In this document: positions 7,985-16,633 of the stretch, piece by piece | Layout of the letters: each line of letters starts with the position of its first letter | Numbering within the stretch: the first letter of the stretch is position 1 | NCBI GenBank assembly: GCA_004211435.1 | Contig: SECS01000011.1 | Coordinates: 1 to 42,784 of the forward strand | Direction: 5' to 3' | Origin: Novosphingobium sp. | GTDB taxonomy: Bacteria; Pseudomonadota; Alphaproteobacteria; Sphingomonadales; Sphingomonadaceae | Length of the DNA: 42,784 nt | Notes under the pieces: generated by a model | Told to the model about the DNA's origin: nothing | What the model saw: only the letters and a program-made list of their open reading frames with translations | The model's database searches: none | Position numbers and translations under genes: made by a program

Positions 7985-10336
7985 ATGTTCATCAAGTCGA
8001 TCCGATCGAAAGCGGCCCGCTGGGCACTGTATGCCGGCATTGCACAGATCCTGACCACGCCGACATTCGCCGCGACTGTAACCGGCAGCCTTGACGACAC
8101 GGGAAGCGAAGCCGATTCCGCGTCGCGCCCGGATCAGGAGATCGTCATCACCGGTCGACGCGACGAGCGTCAGTCCGAAGTGCAGCGGACACCGCTGGCG
8201 ATCTCGTCGCTCGAAGGCGCCCGGCTCGAACAGTCGGGCATCACCGCGGTGCGCGAGCTCGACAACATCGTACCCAACCTGATCCAGGCCCGCACGGTGG
8301 TTTCCTACGTCAACGCACGCTTCTTCCTGCGCGGCGTCGGCGAGCCCGACGAGCAGGGCGAGCCTTCGGTGCCGATCTACGTCGACGGGATCTACATTCC
8401 CAAGACTCTCGGCTCGCAATCCGAGCTGCTCGACATCGACAGGGTCGAGGTTTTCCGCGGCCCGCAGGGCCAGGCCTTCGGCCATACCGCCGCCGGCGGC
8501 GCCATCGTCATCTCGACGACCGTGCCCGACGAGACACCCAAGCTGCGCGCCACCGCCTCCTACGGCAACTACAACGACTGGCGCCTCGGCCTCGCCACCT
8601 CGGGACCGATCGGCAAGGATCTCTTCGCTTCACTCGCGGTCGGCTACCACAGCCGCGACGGCCTCGACCGGCATCTGGTGACCGGCAAGGGCGTCAACAC
8701 GATCGATCACCTCGAAGGCCGCGCCAAGCTGCGCTGGGTGCCCGACGACAAGCTCGACATCCAGCTCTCGCTCTATGGCATCCGCGACCGATCGAGCGCG
8801 CGCGGCGTGCAGAACCTGCTGTTCGACGATCGCGACGCGCGCAACCAGCTCTATCCGGCCCAGAAATTCGACCAGCTGACCGGCAATCTCAAGATCGCCT
8901 ACGACATCGACGATCACCTGCAACTGCAGTCGCTGACCGGCGCCTATGGCTGGCAGCAGATCGTCCTGTTCGACAACGTCGGCGAATTCTACGGCCGCGG
9001 CAGCCAGTGGGTCGACTATCAGGACCGCACCTACCAGGAAGAGCTCAAGCTGACCGGAACCTACGACCGGTTCCAGTTCACCACAGGCCTCTATTACTAC
9101 CATGAATGGTGGTACACCAATCGCCGCGCCAATACGGCCGCGGCTTTCGTCAGCGGCACGACTTCGATCGCCAGCAGCAACGTCCGCAGCCAGGTCCGCT
9201 ATCGCCCGGTCTATTCGCTGATCAAGCAGAAGACCGACAACTATGCCTGGTACGGTGAAGGCAAGTTCGAGCCGGTACCCGCGCTGACCTTGACCGCCGG
9301 CCTGCGCCTGAACCACGAATGGCACGAGAACGACAACACCCTGTCGAACCTCTCCGCCACCACCGCCACGGCCGACAACTTCGTGCAAGTGCTGTTCAGC
9401 GATCCCACCGACGTGATCTGGTCGGTCAAGCCGAGCCGTAGCTGGACCACCTGGCAGCCGCGCTTCTCGATCGACTACAAGTTCACCCCCGACGTCATCG
9501 GCTATGCCACCTATTCGCGCGGCACCAAGTCGGGCGGCTACGAATTCCGCGCGCAGACGCCCACCGCCGCCGGCGCGCGCCAGGCGCTTCTGCCGATCAA
9601 TCCCGAGAAGGTCACGAATTACGAGATAGGTCTCAAGACCAAGTGGTTCGACGGGCGCGTCACCGCGAACCTCACGGGCTTCTACCTGACCTTCGACGAC
9701 ATCCAGATCACCACGACCGACAGCAATCCGCCCGATGGCTCGAGCCCGATCACGCGGCGCTTCAACGCCGGTCGCGGATCGGCCCGCGGGGTGGAGTTCG
9801 AAGGCCAGGTGATCCCCGCCGAGGGCCTCGTCTTCGACCTGCAGGGCAGCTATCTCAAGACGCGGCTCGACCGGTACATCGGCGGCGCCAACGTGCCGAC
9901 GATCATCCCGGCCAACGCCTATTTCCCCAACGGCGCCACGATCAACAGCAACCCCTTCGTCGGCGCGCCGCTGGTCTATGCGCCCGAGTGGTCGGGCCGC
10001 GCCTCGGTCACCTGGGACCTGCCGCTAGCGCTTCCGGGCAATCTCGTCGTCAATGCCGACCTCAACTACCAGAGCGAGTCCTATTCGAGCGGCAATGCCG
10101 CGATCACATCGCTGATCCCCGGGCAGACCTTCGTCAACGCGCGGCTAGCCTATACCACCAAGGACGAACGCTGGACCGCCTCGGTCACCGCGCGCAACCT
10201 GTTCAACAAGCAGTACGCGAATAACCCCGGCTACACGGTGGATGGAAATTCGGGCGCGGCGCGGCTGCCCGCCTGGCGGACCGCGAACTACAACGATCCG
10301 CGGACCGTGCTGTTCACCATCGCCTACAAGCGATAG
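7985..10336 (+). CDS. TonB-dependent outer-membrane receptor
   Basis: A 783-residue receptor. It has a signal sequence (MFIKSIRSKAARWALYAGIA to about AFA), a TonB-box-like EIVITGRR, a plug domain with the RVEVFRGPQG and GGAIVI signatures, then a long beta-barrel ending NDPRTVLFTIAYKR. The ATG at 7985 is chosen because AAGGGGAA precedes it by 4-5 bases and the signal peptide begins there; an in-frame ATG at 7955 would add ten charged residues. These receptors import siderophores, vitamins, carbohydrates or aromatic compounds with energy from TonB. No siderophore genes are nearby, so the ligand is unknown. The gene lies between serA and hisZ, genes often close together in sphingomonads. The final residue is Arg rather than the usual aromatic residue. 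Confidence 0.93.
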   Translation: MFIKSIRSKAARWALYAGIAQILTTPTFAATVTGSLDDTGSEADSASRPDQEIVITGRRDERQSEVQRTPLAISSLEGARLEQSGITAVRELDNIVPNLIQARTVVSYVNARFFLRGVGEPDEQGEPSVPIYVDGIYIPKTLGSQSELLDIDRVEVFRGPQGQAFGHTAAGGAIVISTTVPDETPKLRATASYGNYNDWRLGLATSGPIGKDLFASLAVGYHSRDGLDRHLVTGKGVNTIDHLEGRAKLRWVPDDKLDIQLSLYGIRDRSSARGVQNLLFDDRDARNQLYPAQKFDQLTGNLKIAYDIDDHLQLQSLTGAYGWQQIVLFDNVGEFYGRGSQWVDYQDRTYQEELKLTGTYDRFQFTTGLYYYHEWWYTNRRANTAAAFVSGTTSIASSNVRSQVRYRPVYSLIKQKTDNYAWYGEGKFEPVPALTLTAGLRLNHEWHENDNTLSNLSATTATADNFVQVLFSDPTDVIWSVKPSRSWTTWQPRFSIDYKFTPDVIGYATYSRGTKSGGYEFRAQTPTAAGARQALLPINPEKVTNYEIGLKTKWFDGRVTANLTGFYLTFDDIQITTTDSNPPDGSSPITRRFNAGRGSARGVEFEGQVIPAEGLVFDLQGSYLKTRLDRYIGGANVPTIIPANAYFPNGATINSNPFVGAPLVYAPEWSGRASVTWDLPLALPGNLVVNADLNYQSESYSSGNAAITSLIPGQTFVNARLAYTTKDERWTASVTARNLFNKQYANNPGYTVDGNSGAARLPAWRTANYNDPRTVLFTIAYKR

Positions 10337-10342
10337 CGACGC

Positions 10343-10382
10343 AAAAAGGCCGGCGCATCCGATGGGATGCGCCGGCCTTTTC
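10343..10382. terminator. Bidirectional intrinsic terminator
   Basis: A 17-base perfect stem (10344-10360 paired with 10365-10381) with a four-base GATG loop, flanked by an A run on one side and a T run on the other. It sits between the convergent TonB receptor gene and serA and should stop transcription from both. Confidence 0.9.
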
Positions 10383-10407
10383 CGTAACGTCTAACCGATC
10401 GCGGCGA

Positions 10408-11991
10408 TCAGAACGCCAGCGCCATCACGCGCTTGACGCCCGGCAGCTTGCAGGCCTGATCGAGCACAGCGGCCGGAACCGCGCTGTCGACCGAGGTCAG
10501 CAGCACCGCCTCGCCGCCCGCTTCACGACGGCCGAGGTTGAACGTGCCGATGTTGATGCCGTTCTCGCCGAGCAGCGTGCCGATACGGCCGATGAAGCCG
10601 GGCGCGTCCTCGTTGACGATGTACATCATCGGACCGGCCAGTTCGGCCTCGACCTTGATGCCGAACAGCTGGACGAGGCGCGGCTCGGAATTGTTGAACA
10701 GCGTGCCGGCCACCGAACGCTCGCCCTCTTCGGTCTTCACCGAAACGCGGATCAGCGTGTGGTAGTCACCCTCGCGCTCGGTCTTGATCTCGCGCACTTC
10801 CATGCCGCGCTCCTTGGCGAGGAACGGCGCATTGACCATGTTCACGCTGTCCGACTGGACGCGCAGGAAACCCGCCAGAACGGCCGCGGTGATCGGCTTG
10901 ATGTTCAGCTCGGTCGCGGCGCCCTCGGTGTGGATCGAGATGCGCGGGATCGAACCCGTGGTGAGCTGGCCCACCAGCGAACCCAGCTTCTCGGCCAGCG
11001 CCATATAGGGCTTGAGCTTGGGCGCTTCCTCCGCGCTCAGGCTCGGCATGTTGAGCGCGTTGGTGACGCCGCCGTTGACCAGATAGTCGGCCATCTGCTC
11101 GGCCACCTGCAGCGCGACGTTGACCTGGGCTTCGTTGGTCGAGGCGCCCAGGTGCGGCGTCGCCACGAAGTTGGGCGTGCCGAACAGCGGGTGCTCCTTG
11201 GCGGGCTCGGTGACGAACACGTCGAGCGCGGCGCCGGCGACATGCCCGCTGTCGAGCGCATCCTTGAGCGCCGCCTCGTCGATCAGGCCGCCGCGCGCGC
11301 AGTTGACGATGCGCACGCCCTTCTTGGTCTTGGCGAGGTTTTCCTTCGAGAGGATGTTGCGCGTCTGGTCGGTCAGCGGCGTGTGCAAGGTGATGAAGTC
11401 GGCACGATCGAGCAGCTGGTCGAGCTCGACCTTCTCGACGCCCATGTCGACGGCGCGCTCGGGGCTGAGGAACGGATCGAAGGCAACGACCTTCATGCGC
11501 AGCCCCAGGGCACGATCGGCGACGATCGAGCCGATGTTGCCCGCACCGATCAGGCCCAGCGTCTTGCCGGTCATCTCGACGCCCATGAAGCGGTTCTTTT
11601 CCCACTTGCCCGCCTGGGTCGACAGGTCGGCCTCGGGCAGCTGGCGGGCGAGCGCGAACATCAGTGCGATGGCGTGTTCGGCGGTGGTGATCGAATTGCC
11701 GAAGGGCGTGTTCATCACCACGATGCCCTTGGCCGAGGCGGCCGGGATGTCGACGTTGTCGACGCCGATGCCGGCACGGCCGATGACCTTGAGGTTGGTC
11801 GCGGCGTCGATGATTTCCTGCGTCGCCTTGGTCGAGCTACGGATCGCGAGGCCATCGTACTGGCCGATGATCGCCTTCAGCTCTTCGGGGGTCTTGCCGG
11901 TGATCTCGTCGACTTCGCAGCCGCGCATGCGGAAGATCGCGGCGGCATTGGGGTCCATCTTGTCGGAAATCAGGACTTTGGGCTTGGTCAT
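10408..11991 (-). CDS. serA: D-3-phosphoglycerate dehydrogenase
   Basis: A 527-residue long-form SerA that oxidises 3-phosphoglycerate to 3-phosphohydroxypyruvate, the first step of serine synthesis. The NAD loop GAGNIG is at residues 149-154, with the catalytic Arg in NCARGGLIDE and His in TPHLGAST. These are followed by the intervening (ASB) domain from about residue 320 and a C-terminal ACT domain (MYIVNEDAPGFIGRIGTLLG onward) expected to bind serine. GAAGGAA lies seven bases before the ATG. It is downstream of serC on the same strand across a palindromic repeat, forming the usual alphaproteobacterial serC-serA operon. Confidence 0.97.
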   Translation of the reverse strand: MTKPKVLISDKMDPNAAAIFRMRGCEVDEITGKTPEELKAIIGQYDGLAIRSSTKATQEIIDAATNLKVIGRAGIGVDNVDIPAASAKGIVVMNTPFGNSITTAEHAIALMFALARQLPEADLSTQAGKWEKNRFMGVEMTGKTLGLIGAGNIGSIVADRALGLRMKVVAFDPFLSPERAVDMGVEKVELDQLLDRADFITLHTPLTDQTRNILSKENLAKTKKGVRIVNCARGGLIDEAALKDALDSGHVAGAALDVFVTEPAKEHPLFGTPNFVATPHLGASTNEAQVNVALQVAEQMADYLVNGGVTNALNMPSLSAEEAPKLKPYMALAEKLGSLVGQLTTGSIPRISIHTEGAATELNIKPITAAVLAGFLRVQSDSVNMVNAPFLAKERGMEVREIKTEREGDYHTLIRVSVKTEEGERSVAGTLFNNSEPRLVQLFGIKVEAELAGPMMYIVNEDAPGFIGRIGTLLGENGINIGTFNLGRREAGGEAVLLTSVDSAVPAAVLDQACKLPGVKRVMALAF

Positions 11992-12004
11992 GTCAATGTT
12001 CCTT

Positions 12005-12089
12005 CGTCACCCCGGACCTGATCCGGGGTCCCGCTTGTCGGCGCGGGCGAGGTGAGGAAGCGGGACCCCGGCGCAAGGCCGGGGTGACG
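12005..12089. repeat. REP-like palindromic element in serC-serA spacer
   Basis: Two hairpins, each with a seven-base stem (12010-12016 with 12022-12028, and 12066-12072 with 12078-12084), also pair with each other. GGGGTCCCGCTT at 12025-12036 is the exact complement of 12058-12069, and GTCACCCCGG at 12006-12015 is the exact complement of 12079-12088. This paired-palindrome architecture with a GTCACCCCGG end resembles dispersed intergenic repeats of alphaproteobacterial genomes. It could stabilise or attenuate the serC-serA transcript. Confidence 0.75.
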
Positions 12090-12095
12090 CCAATC

Positions 12096-13223
12096 TTACT
12101 TCTTGAGGCTCGCGTAGGCCCAGTCGAGCCAGGGGCCGAGCGCTTCGATATCGGCGGTGTCGACCGTGGCGCCGCACCAGATGCGCAGGCCCGCAGGAGC
12201 ATCGCGATAGCCGGCCACGTCATAGGCCGCGCCTTCCTTCTCGAGCAGTCCGGCGAACTGTTTGATGAAGTCGGCGTCGGCGCCTTCGACGGTCAGGCAG
12301 ACCGAGGTCTTCGAGCGGATGGCTTCGTCCTCGGCGAGATGGCCGAGCCATGAGCGCTCGGTGACGATCTTGTCGAGCGCGGCGGCATTGGCGTTCGAGC
12401 GCGCCTGCAGCCCTTCGAGACCGCCGAGACCCTTGGCCCATTCGAGCGCGAAGATCGCGTCTTCGACCGCGAGCATCGACGGGGTGTTGATCGTCTCGCC
12501 CTTGAACACGCCCTCGGCGAGCTTGCCCTTCGAAACGAGGCGGAACACCTTGGGCAGCGGCCAGGCGGGGGTGTAGCTTTCGAGGCGCTCGACCGCACGG
12601 GGGCCGAGGATCAGCACGCCGTGACCGCCCTCGCCGCCCAGAACCTTCTGCCAGGAGAAGGTGGCGACGTCGATCTTCGCCCAGTCGATGTCGTAGGCGA
12701 AGACCGCCGAGGTCGCGTCGGCGAAGGTCAGGCCTTCGCGATCGGCGGGGATCCAGTCGGCGTTCGGCACGCGCGCGCCCGAGGTCGTGCCGTTCCAGGT
12801 GAACAGGACGTCGGTGGTGAAGTCGACCTGGCTCAGATCGGGGACCTGGCCGTAGTCGGCACGGATCACCGTGGGATCGAGCTTCAGCTGCTTGGCGGCA
12901 TCGGTGACCCAACCTTCACCGAAGCTTTCCCAGGCCAGCGTGGTCACGCCGCGCGCGCCCAGCATCGTCCACATCGCCATTTCGAAGGCGCCCGTGTCCG
13001 AACCGGGCACGATGCCGATGCGGTGGGTATCGGGCAGCTGCAGCACTTCGCGCATCAGGTCGATCGCGTATTGCAGACGCGTCTTGCCGATCTTGGCGCG
13101 GTGCGAGCGGCCCAGCGATTCGGTGGCGAGTTTTTCGGGGGCGTATCCGGGCGGCTTGGCGCAGGGACCGGAAGAGAAGAACGGGCGCGCAGGCTTGCGC
13201 GCCGGGTACGTTACGTCAGACAT
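12096..13223 (-). CDS. serC: Phosphoserine transaminase
   Basis: A 375-residue class V PLP aminotransferase that makes phosphoserine from 3-phosphohydroxypyruvate and glutamate. It starts near [14 protein letters not shown], typical of the alphaproteobacterial SerC subgroup, carries [11 protein letters not shown] for phosphate binding, and the PLP lysine is Lys193 in [12 protein letters not shown]. It is the first gene of the serC-serA operon. The translation start sits directly behind a structured leader in which the ribosome-binding site forms part of a small hairpin, so expression is probably controlled at the RNA level. Confidence 0.96.
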   Translation of the reverse strand: MSDVTYPARKPARPFFSSGPCAKPPGYAPEKLATESLGRSHRAKIGKTRLQYAIDLMREVLQLPDTHRIGIVPGSDTGAFEMAMWTMLGARGVTTLAWESFGEGWVTDAAKQLKLDPTVIRADYGQVPDLSQVDFTTDVLFTWNGTTSGARVPNADWIPADREGLTFADATSAVFAYDIDWAKIDVATFSWQKVLGGEGGHGVLILGPRAVERLESYTPAWPLPKVFRLVSKGKLAEGVFKGETINTPSMLAVEDAIFALEWAKGLGGLEGLQARSNANAAALDKIVTERSWLGHLAEDEAIRSKTSVCLTVEGADADFIKQFAGLLEKEGAAYDVAGYRDAPAGLRIWCGATVDTADIEALGPWLDWAYASLKK

Positions 13224-13290
13224 TTAAGTCTCTCCTTGCAGAGAGCACGCGCGGCGTTGGGACCGCGTGGCCCGGCGCCGCGTTTAGAGG
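13224..13290 (-). promoter_or_regulatory. Candidate serC leader RNA element
   Basis: Read on the minus strand, the bases before serC fold into two elements. A GC-rich stem pairs 13276-13282 with 13250-13256 and has an inner helix of about five pairs. A second hairpin pairs 13241-13245 with 13230-13234, and its loop and 3' arm contain the ribosome-binding site AAGGAGAG, just seven or so bases from the ATG. Rfam describes a serC RNA motif upstream of serC in Alphaproteobacteria lying immediately before the start codon; position and architecture match that description. The match is from memory and should be confirmed with a covariance model. Confidence 0.6.
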
Positions 13291-13416
13291 CACGAGGGCG
13301 CAAGTCAAGTCATGCGCACAAGTTCTGCCGGGAACTCATCCGCATCCCGCCTGCAGGCAACGGTTCGCCGCAACGTCAATATCTTATTAACCACGATCGC
13401 GGAAATTCCCTGCGTC

Positions 13417-14082
13417 ATGCGGCGAATTCTCTCTCTTCTTCCGCTTCTCGCAGTCCTTGGCGGCTGCATGGACATTCCGCAGGCTTCGGCGCCCAAGCGC
13501 CAGGCGGTGCGGCAATCGACGCAGAGCTTCACGCCGCGCCCCGAGGCGCGCCAGTGTCTCGCGAGCCTGGGCATGACCAAGGCCAGCTTCACGCCGCTGC
13601 CCGACCAGTATTTCGGCGCCGGCTGTTCGACCGTGAACACCGTGCGGCTCGCCAGCCTGCAGGGCGACAATGCGGCTTTCGCGCTGTCCAACCTCGGCCC
13701 GGTCGCCTGTCCTCTGGCCAACACCTTCGCCGCCTGGGCGCGCTTCGGCGCCGATCGCGCGGCCCGCCAGATCCTCGGCTCTGCCCTGGTGCGGATCGAG
13801 ACGATGGGCTCCTACAATTGCCGCAATGTCGCCGGGTCGAGCCGGCGCTCCGCCCATGCCACGGCCGAGGCGATCGACGTATCCGCCTTCGTCCTTGCCG
13901 ACGGCCGCCGGATCAGCGTGCTCGACGACTGGCGCGGCGGCTCACCCGCCGAACGCCAGTTCCTCCAGACCGTCCACGCCAGCGCCTGCAAGCGCTTCGG
14001 CACGACGCTGGGCCCGAACTACAACGCGGCCCATGCCAACCATTTCCACGTCGAACTGAGCGGCAGCAGCTTCTGCCGCTGA
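13417..14082 (+). CDS. Extensin-like C-terminal domain lipoprotein (putative LAS-type metallopeptidase)
   Basis: A 221-residue protein starting MRRILSLLPLLAVLGGC, a lipoprotein signal with lipobox Cys17. The remainder is the extensin_C domain found widely in proteobacteria. The spacing His147-x6-Asp154 (SAHATAEAIDVS) and the late His209-x-His211 (ANHFHVE) is the metal-ligand pattern of D-Ala-D-Ala carboxypeptidase/VanX/MepA-type LAS enzymes, and eight or so cysteines suggest periplasmic disulfides. A role in cleaving peptidoglycan peptides is an inference from the fold. The start at 13417 fits the lipoprotein signal; the frame is open upstream to 13312. It is divergent from serC and convergent with the amidohydrolase gene. 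Confidence 0.85.
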   Translation: MRRILSLLPLLAVLGGCMDIPQASAPKRQAVRQSTQSFTPRPEARQCLASLGMTKASFTPLPDQYFGAGCSTVNTVRLASLQGDNAAFALSNLGPVACPLANTFAAWARFGADRAARQILGSALVRIETMGSYNCRNVAGSSRRSAHATAEAIDVSAFVLADGRRISVLDDWRGGSPAERQFLQTVHASACKRFGTTLGPNYNAAHANHFHVELSGSSFCR

Positions 14083-14085
14083 TAC

Positions 14086-14116
14086 GAAAAAGCCCCCTCC
14101 CGACAGGGAGAGGGCT
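14086..14116 (-). terminator. Intrinsic terminator of the amidohydrolase gene
   Basis: Read on the minus strand, an imperfect stem (AGCCCTCTCCC pairing with GGGAGGGGGCT, four-base loop) is followed by a run of five to six T. It lies just downstream of the amidohydrolase stop codon and also bounds the convergent extensin-like gene. Confidence 0.75.
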
Positions 14117-14143
14117 GATCGCGTTCCAGCCTTTCGGCGTGGA

Positions 14144-15415
14144 TCAGAACGGCAGGTTGTAGAACCGCACCGGGTTGTCCTGCAGAACCTTCTTGGCGGT
14201 CGCCTTGTCGTAGCCCGCGAAGACGTCCTTCAGGTGCTCCTGCACGCCCGGATAGAGCGAGGTCGGGTGCGGGAAGTCGGTTTCGAACATGACGTTGTCG
14301 ACGCCGATCGTCTCGAGCAGCAGCTTGGGACCGACCTTCTCGAACCAGAAGCTGCACATGAACTGGTCGTGGAAATATTCCCACGGGCGGCGCTGCAGCG
14401 TCTTCGAGAAGCGCGGCAGCATCTCGTTGAACTGGTGTTCGAGCGCTTCGACCGCGAAAGGCACCCAGCCCATGCCGCTCTCGATCAGGCCGATCTTGAG
14501 CTTGGGGTACTGGTCGAGACGGCCCGAGACCATCCAGTTGCCGAGCGTGGCGGCGTTGCCGATCGAGAACATCGTCGCGACGACCGACAGCGTCTGTTCG
14601 AACTGGAAGCCTTCCCAGGTCAACGTGTTGGGATCGACTGCCGAGTTGAGGTGGAAGTTCAGCGAGGTTCCGGTCGACTCGCACATTTCGAGCACGCCAT
14701 CCCAGTAGTCGTGGCTAAAGCTGGGCACGCCGACGCGCTCGGGCGTGTCGGGCAGGACCAGGCCCTTGAGGCCCATGTCGATACAACGACGCAGTTCCGT
14801 TTCCATGTCCTTCTTGTTCCAGAAGGGCAGATGGATCATGTTGAAGATGCGCTGGCCGCTCTCTTCCTGGAAATCGCGCGAGGCGTCGTTGTAGAGCTGG
14901 ACGATCGTCTTCGCGAGATCGAGATCGCCGAGGCTCATCAGCGAACCGGCCTGGGTGACGCCCGAATTCTGGAAGGCGATCTGGGCGTAGATGCCCATGT
15001 CGTCCATCGCCTGGAGGCGTTCCTTGACGAGGTGGCCGCCGGGATGCGCCTGCTCGAGCTTCGGGAAGGCCAGGCGGCCGAGCAGCTTGTTCTTGTCGGC
15101 GCGGATGACGTTGCCGCCCATCGAACCGAAGTTGCGGTCGCCGACATACCAACGCTCGACGCCGTCCGCATCCAGCTTCACGTGGGGGACCTTGTCCTTC
15201 AGCGCCGCGGGTGCGCGGCTGGTGAAGAGGTCGGGCGCCTCGGTGATGTGGGTGTCGCAGTCGACGATCTTGATGCCGGCGAACTCGGGGAACAGACCGC
15301 CCGACTGGGTGGCATAGTCCACTTCGCGGATCACGCCGCCTTCGGTGTAACCTTCGGCAGACCAGTATTTCCTGGCGTTCTGCGCAATCTCCTGAGTGTC
15401 GACATCATCGGCCAT
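14144..15415 (-). CDS. Amidohydrolase family 2 (ACMSD-type) metal-dependent hydrolase/decarboxylase
   Basis: A 423-residue TIM-barrel amidohydrolase of the ACMSD/amidohydrolase_2 branch. The metal motif near the N-terminus is DCDTHITE (Asp54, His56, Glu59, the D-x-H-x-x-E form), later ligands include the histidine in LNFHLN, and the C-terminal metal Asp is in MFETDFPHPTS. Members decarboxylate aromatic acids or hydrolyse C-N or C-C bonds; such genes are abundant in sphingomonad catabolic regions. The ATG at 15415 has GGGAGAA seven bases upstream, and the further open frame to 15490 is not supported. It stands alone between convergent and divergent neighbours, so its pathway cannot be inferred from an operon. 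Confidence 0.87.
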   Translation of the reverse strand: MADDVDTQEIAQNARKYWSAEGYTEGGVIREVDYATQSGGLFPEFAGIKIVDCDTHITEAPDLFTSRAPAALKDKVPHVKLDADGVERWYVGDRNFGSMGGNVIRADKNKLLGRLAFPKLEQAHPGGHLVKERLQAMDDMGIYAQIAFQNSGVTQAGSLMSLGDLDLAKTIVQLYNDASRDFQEESGQRIFNMIHLPFWNKKDMETELRRCIDMGLKGLVLPDTPERVGVPSFSHDYWDGVLEMCESTGTSLNFHLNSAVDPNTLTWEGFQFEQTLSVVATMFSIGNAATLGNWMVSGRLDQYPKLKIGLIESGMGWVPFAVEALEHQFNEMLPRFSKTLQRRPWEYFHDQFMCSFWFEKVGPKLLLETIGVDNVMFETDFPHPTSLYPGVQEHLKDVFAGYDKATAKKVLQDNPVRFYNLPF

Positions 15416-15546
15416 GACCGTTCTCCCGGAATGAGGAATTAATGGGGTCCATGTCGCAGTCCGGCGCCGCGATTTCAATGGACATGCCAACGCCGAAGCG
15501 ATGATTCACCGCCGTGGACAGGTAAAATGCTCTATGGAGCGGCGTG

Positions 15547-16152
15547 ATGAAACCCGACTCCCGCCGCTCCGCCCCCGCGACCCAGCGCAATCGCGACCCG
15601 ATTCTCGACGTGCTCCGAACACTCCTGCCCGAGACCGGGCTGGCGCTGGAGGTCGCAAGCGGCACGGGCGAGCACGTGATCCATTTCGCGCGGGCCTTTC
15701 CCTATCTGCGCTGGCAGCCGAGCGATCCTACTCCCGACGCGCGTGCTTCGATCGCCGCCTGGACGGAGACGAATGGCCTGATGAACGTGCTGCCGCCGCT
15801 CGATCTCGATGCCGCAGCCGATGCCTGGCCGGTCGCGAGCGCTGACGCCTTGCTATGCATCAACATGATCCACATCAGCCCCTGGGAAGCCACGGAGGGA
15901 ATGATGCGCGGCGCAGGACGCCTGCTGAACGCCGGGCAGCCGGTCTATCTCTACGGCCCCTATCGCCGCGCCGATCGTCCGCTCGCACCGAGCAACGCCG
16001 CTTTCGACGCCGATCTCAAACGACGCGACTCGCGATGGGGCCTGCGCGAGCTCGATGACGTGGTAACCTGCGCCGAAGCCGAGGGGCTTGCGCTCGAAGC
16101 CGTGATCGAAATGCCGGCGAACAATCTCTCGGTGATCTTCCGCAAGCGCTAG
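15547..16152 (+). CDS. DUF938 family SAM-dependent methyltransferase-like protein
   Basis: A 201-residue protein matching the DUF938 family, a Rossmann-fold methyltransferase-like group. The SAM-binding loop is LEVASGTGEHVIHFA (about residues 35-49), DP at the end of the next strand region (WQPSDPTPDA) would contact the ribose, and CINMIHISPWEAT is the conserved family signature. The preferred start is the ATG at 15547, with GGAG about ten bases upstream; a GTG directly before it is in frame. Substrate is unknown. It is divergent from the amidohydrolase gene across about 130 bases. Confidence 0.85.
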   Translation: MKPDSRRSAPATQRNRDPILDVLRTLLPETGLALEVASGTGEHVIHFARAFPYLRWQPSDPTPDARASIAAWTETNGLMNVLPPLDLDAAADAWPVASADALLCINMIHISPWEATEGMMRGAGRLLNAGQPVYLYGPYRRADRPLAPSNAAFDADLKRRDSRWGLRELDDVVTCAEAEGLALEAVIEMPANNLSVIFRKR

Positions 16153-16275
16153 CGCCTCGTCGCGCGCGGAACTCCGTTCATCCTGGTTTGCAATTTGATG
16201 AACAGGTGGCTCCGTAGCCGTTCAGGCGAGTCGAACGATAAGCTCCTCAACGACCGCACAAACGTGGAGGATCTT

Positions 16276-16590
16276 ATGCGTAAGCTCATTCTTGGTGCAG
16301 CGATGGCCGCGCTGCTTTCCCCGCTCGCCGCTACGGCGGCCTCGGCCCAGCCCTATGGCTACGGATATCGCGGCGGCAGCAACGAAGTGCGCCGCGAGGT
16401 GCGCGAGTGCCAGCGCGAGTTGCGCCGCGCCGATAGCCGCCGCGAATACGAGCGCGAACGCCGCGAATGCCGTCGCGAGATTTCGCAGGCTCGCCGCGAA
16501 GTCCGTCGCGATCATCGCGACTGGCGCCGCGATCGCGACCGGTACGGTTATGGCTACAGCAACAACAACGGTTACTATCGCGGCTGGTAA
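16276..16590 (+). CDS. Small secreted arginine-rich protein, unknown function
   Basis: A 104-residue protein with a textbook signal peptide (MRKLILGAAMAALLSPLAATAASA) and a strong ribosome-binding site (GGAGG five bases before the ATG). The mature part starts with Gly/Tyr repeats (YGYGYRGG), continues with an extraordinarily charged helix-like stretch of Arg, Glu and Asp with two or three cysteines in RREC and RECQ motifs, and ends YGYGYSNNNGYYRGW. It therefore looks like a coiled-coil or polyampholyte core with aromatic-glycine ends and is probably periplasmic. No family can be named; similar small Arg-rich exported proteins occur in sphingomonads. It has its own intrinsic terminator and lies alone. 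Confidence 0.8.
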   Translation: MRKLILGAAMAALLSPLAATAASAQPYGYGYRGGSNEVRREVRECQRELRRADSRREYERERRECRREISQARREVRRDHRDWRRDRDRYGYGYSNNNGYYRGW

Positions 16591-16604
16591 AGCCGCATGA
16601 CGCA

Positions 16605-16632
16605 GAGGCCGGAGCGATGCTCCGGCCTTTTT
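16605..16632 (+). terminator. Intrinsic terminator after the Arg-rich secreted protein gene
   Basis: A ten-base perfect stem, AGGCCGGAGC (16606-16615) with GCTCCGGCCT (16619-16628), a three-base GAT loop, then five T. It lies directly before the end of the convergent ACAD-fold gene. Confidence 0.9.
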
Positions 16633-16633
16633 G

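Noticed and set aside
10759..12021. A 420-codon open frame on the plus strand opposite serA
   Set aside because: SerA is certain by its motifs and this frame has only low-complexity Arg, Gly and Leu composition with no domain.
14234..15442. A 402-codon open frame on the plus strand opposite the amidohydrolase gene
   Set aside because: The amidohydrolase motifs and ribosome-binding site are clear on the other strand; the plus-strand translation shows no recognisable family.
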